A DNA stretch of 64,000 nt from Dasyornis broadbenti. Its lineage: Eukaryota; Chordata; Aves; Passeriformes; Dasyornithidae. Shown here piece by piece: positions 63,285-64,000 of the stretch. Under the pieces are notes generated by a model. It was given only the letters and a program-made list of their open reading frames with translations. It ran no database searches and was not told the DNA's origin. Position 1 is the stretch's first letter. Every line of letters begins with the position of its first letter. The stretch spans positions 2,517,461 through 2,581,460 of the forward strand of contig VZRN01001317.1 in the NCBI GenBank assembly GCA_013397935.1. The letters are read 5' to 3'. The translations under genes and the position numbers were made by a program.

Positions 63285-63560
63285 TAAAGGAATACATTAA
63301 ATTGAAACTCATTGTAGCCCATCACTGTTGACACCACTGGCCTTGAAAGATTTTCAATGAGGCTCCTGAGAACAATCTTGAAAAATCAATAATCTCATCA
63401 GAAAATGCACCAATTATTATAGTCAACAAGCTCATAATAAATCATCATATTCTATAATCATGCCATTGAAGCTTGGACAGACTTTCAACAATTAATGCTT
63501 CTCTTGTCAGTCAAAATTAAAAAGTGGTAACATTTACTGGGATTAATGAGGCTATTCTTT
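63285..63560. promoter_or_regulatory. Possible conserved non-coding element, homeodomain-motif rich
   Basis: About 275 bp of complex, repeat-free sequence with many ATTA/TAAT cores, including CAATTAATG, GGGATTAATGAG and CAATTATTATAG. Deeply conserved vertebrate enhancers near developmental genes often look like this, but conservation cannot be tested here. Confidence 0.2.
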
Positions 63561-64000
63561 GATTTCTAATACAAGTTATTCACTTAAAATCTATAAAGAT
63601 GCTTTGGTGATCAAGGAAATAAAAATACATGACAGTTAGCTGATACTCTTATTCCTTCAGTTTTCACAAAGATAATTTCATAACCAAATTGTTAGTTACA
63701 AGTTGATTTAAAGGAAAAATAACATTATACAACTACATTTAAAATTACGCTAAAGATAATAATTGAAATTGTTCAAAACATTTCACCATTTTTTCCTTTG
63801 GATTTAAAACTACTACTGAAAACTTTGTAATTATGGCACCAATTATATCATGAGCCTCTGGTTCCTTGACAAAAGACATTTCATCATAAGAATTGGACAG
63901 GTAAACGGATGCAGGTGAATTGTTTGTGGATGGTTGTGCCTTTTGGACAGCTCCCAGTGTCTGTCTTTTATTGGGAGTGACCCCATTCGTGTGTGCAGCC
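63561..64000. other. AT-rich non-coding sequence to the window end
   Basis: No gene or repeat recognised. Confidence 0.65.

Noticed and set aside
1..64000. Bacterial, phage, CRISPR, tRNA or rRNA content
   Set aside because: No gene-dense layout, ribosome-binding sites, direct-repeat arrays, tRNA B-box or rRNA-like segments were seen on either strand.

Overview
The window looks like vertebrate nuclear DNA, most likely from a bird. It is AT-rich, with no operons, no ribosome-binding sites and no long uninterrupted genes. The only transposable-element relics I can name are two fragments of CR1, the dominant LINE of birds and other sauropsids. Such low interspersed-repeat density over 64 kb fits an avian genome better than a mammalian, squamate or turtle one. 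Four assembly gaps all sit inside homopolymer runs.

I found no exon that I can assign to a known protein. This is probably intergenic or intronic 'desert' sequence. Most open frames are 60-100 codons. The longest are 143-144 codons, which is about what chance gives over six frames of 64 kb of this composition. Five frames are more interesting because splice-like signals bound them: 347-544 (minus, a start codon plus a signal-anchor-like helix), 6244-6470 (minus, Cys-rich, stop and poly(A) signal), 36402-36598 (minus, the core of the longest frame), 49675-49958 (minus, charged tail-like, stop and poly(A) signal) and 62593-62923 (plus, strong acceptor). They are hypotheses only. Strong-looking acceptors are common by chance in T-rich DNA, and I recognise none of the translations.

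Layout: 1-600, gap, A-runs and the signal-anchor candidate exon. 2.0-2.8 kb, two CpG-richer patches. 4.2-5.4 kb, two CTCF-like motifs pointing away from each other. 6.2-6.5 kb, candidate terminal exon. 7.1-7.4 kb, CR1 fragment (minus). 10.2-10.8 kb, perfect 18-bp duplication, poly-G run with gap, candidate short exon. 14-22 kb, AT-rich DNA with a hairpin, a palindrome and small tandem duplications. 22.8-25.5 kb, two non-coding stretches that read like conserved regulatory DNA, a CA/TA microsatellite and a poly-T gap. 28.8 kb, a perfect 12-bp-stem hairpin. 35.3 kb, second CR1 fragment. 36.4 kb, longest frame. 41.9-42.5 kb, a long frame broken by one TGA. 43-47 kb, small degenerate tandem repeats. 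49.7 kb, candidate terminal exon. 58.7 kb, polypurine tract. 61.9 kb, perfect 16-bp palindrome. 62.6 kb, candidate exon. 63.3-63.6 kb, homeodomain-motif-rich stretch.

Nothing here amounts to a new biological system. The best leads are the splice-framed candidate exons, the 28.85 kb hairpin and the putative regulatory elements. All need alignment to other bird genomes and RNA evidence.
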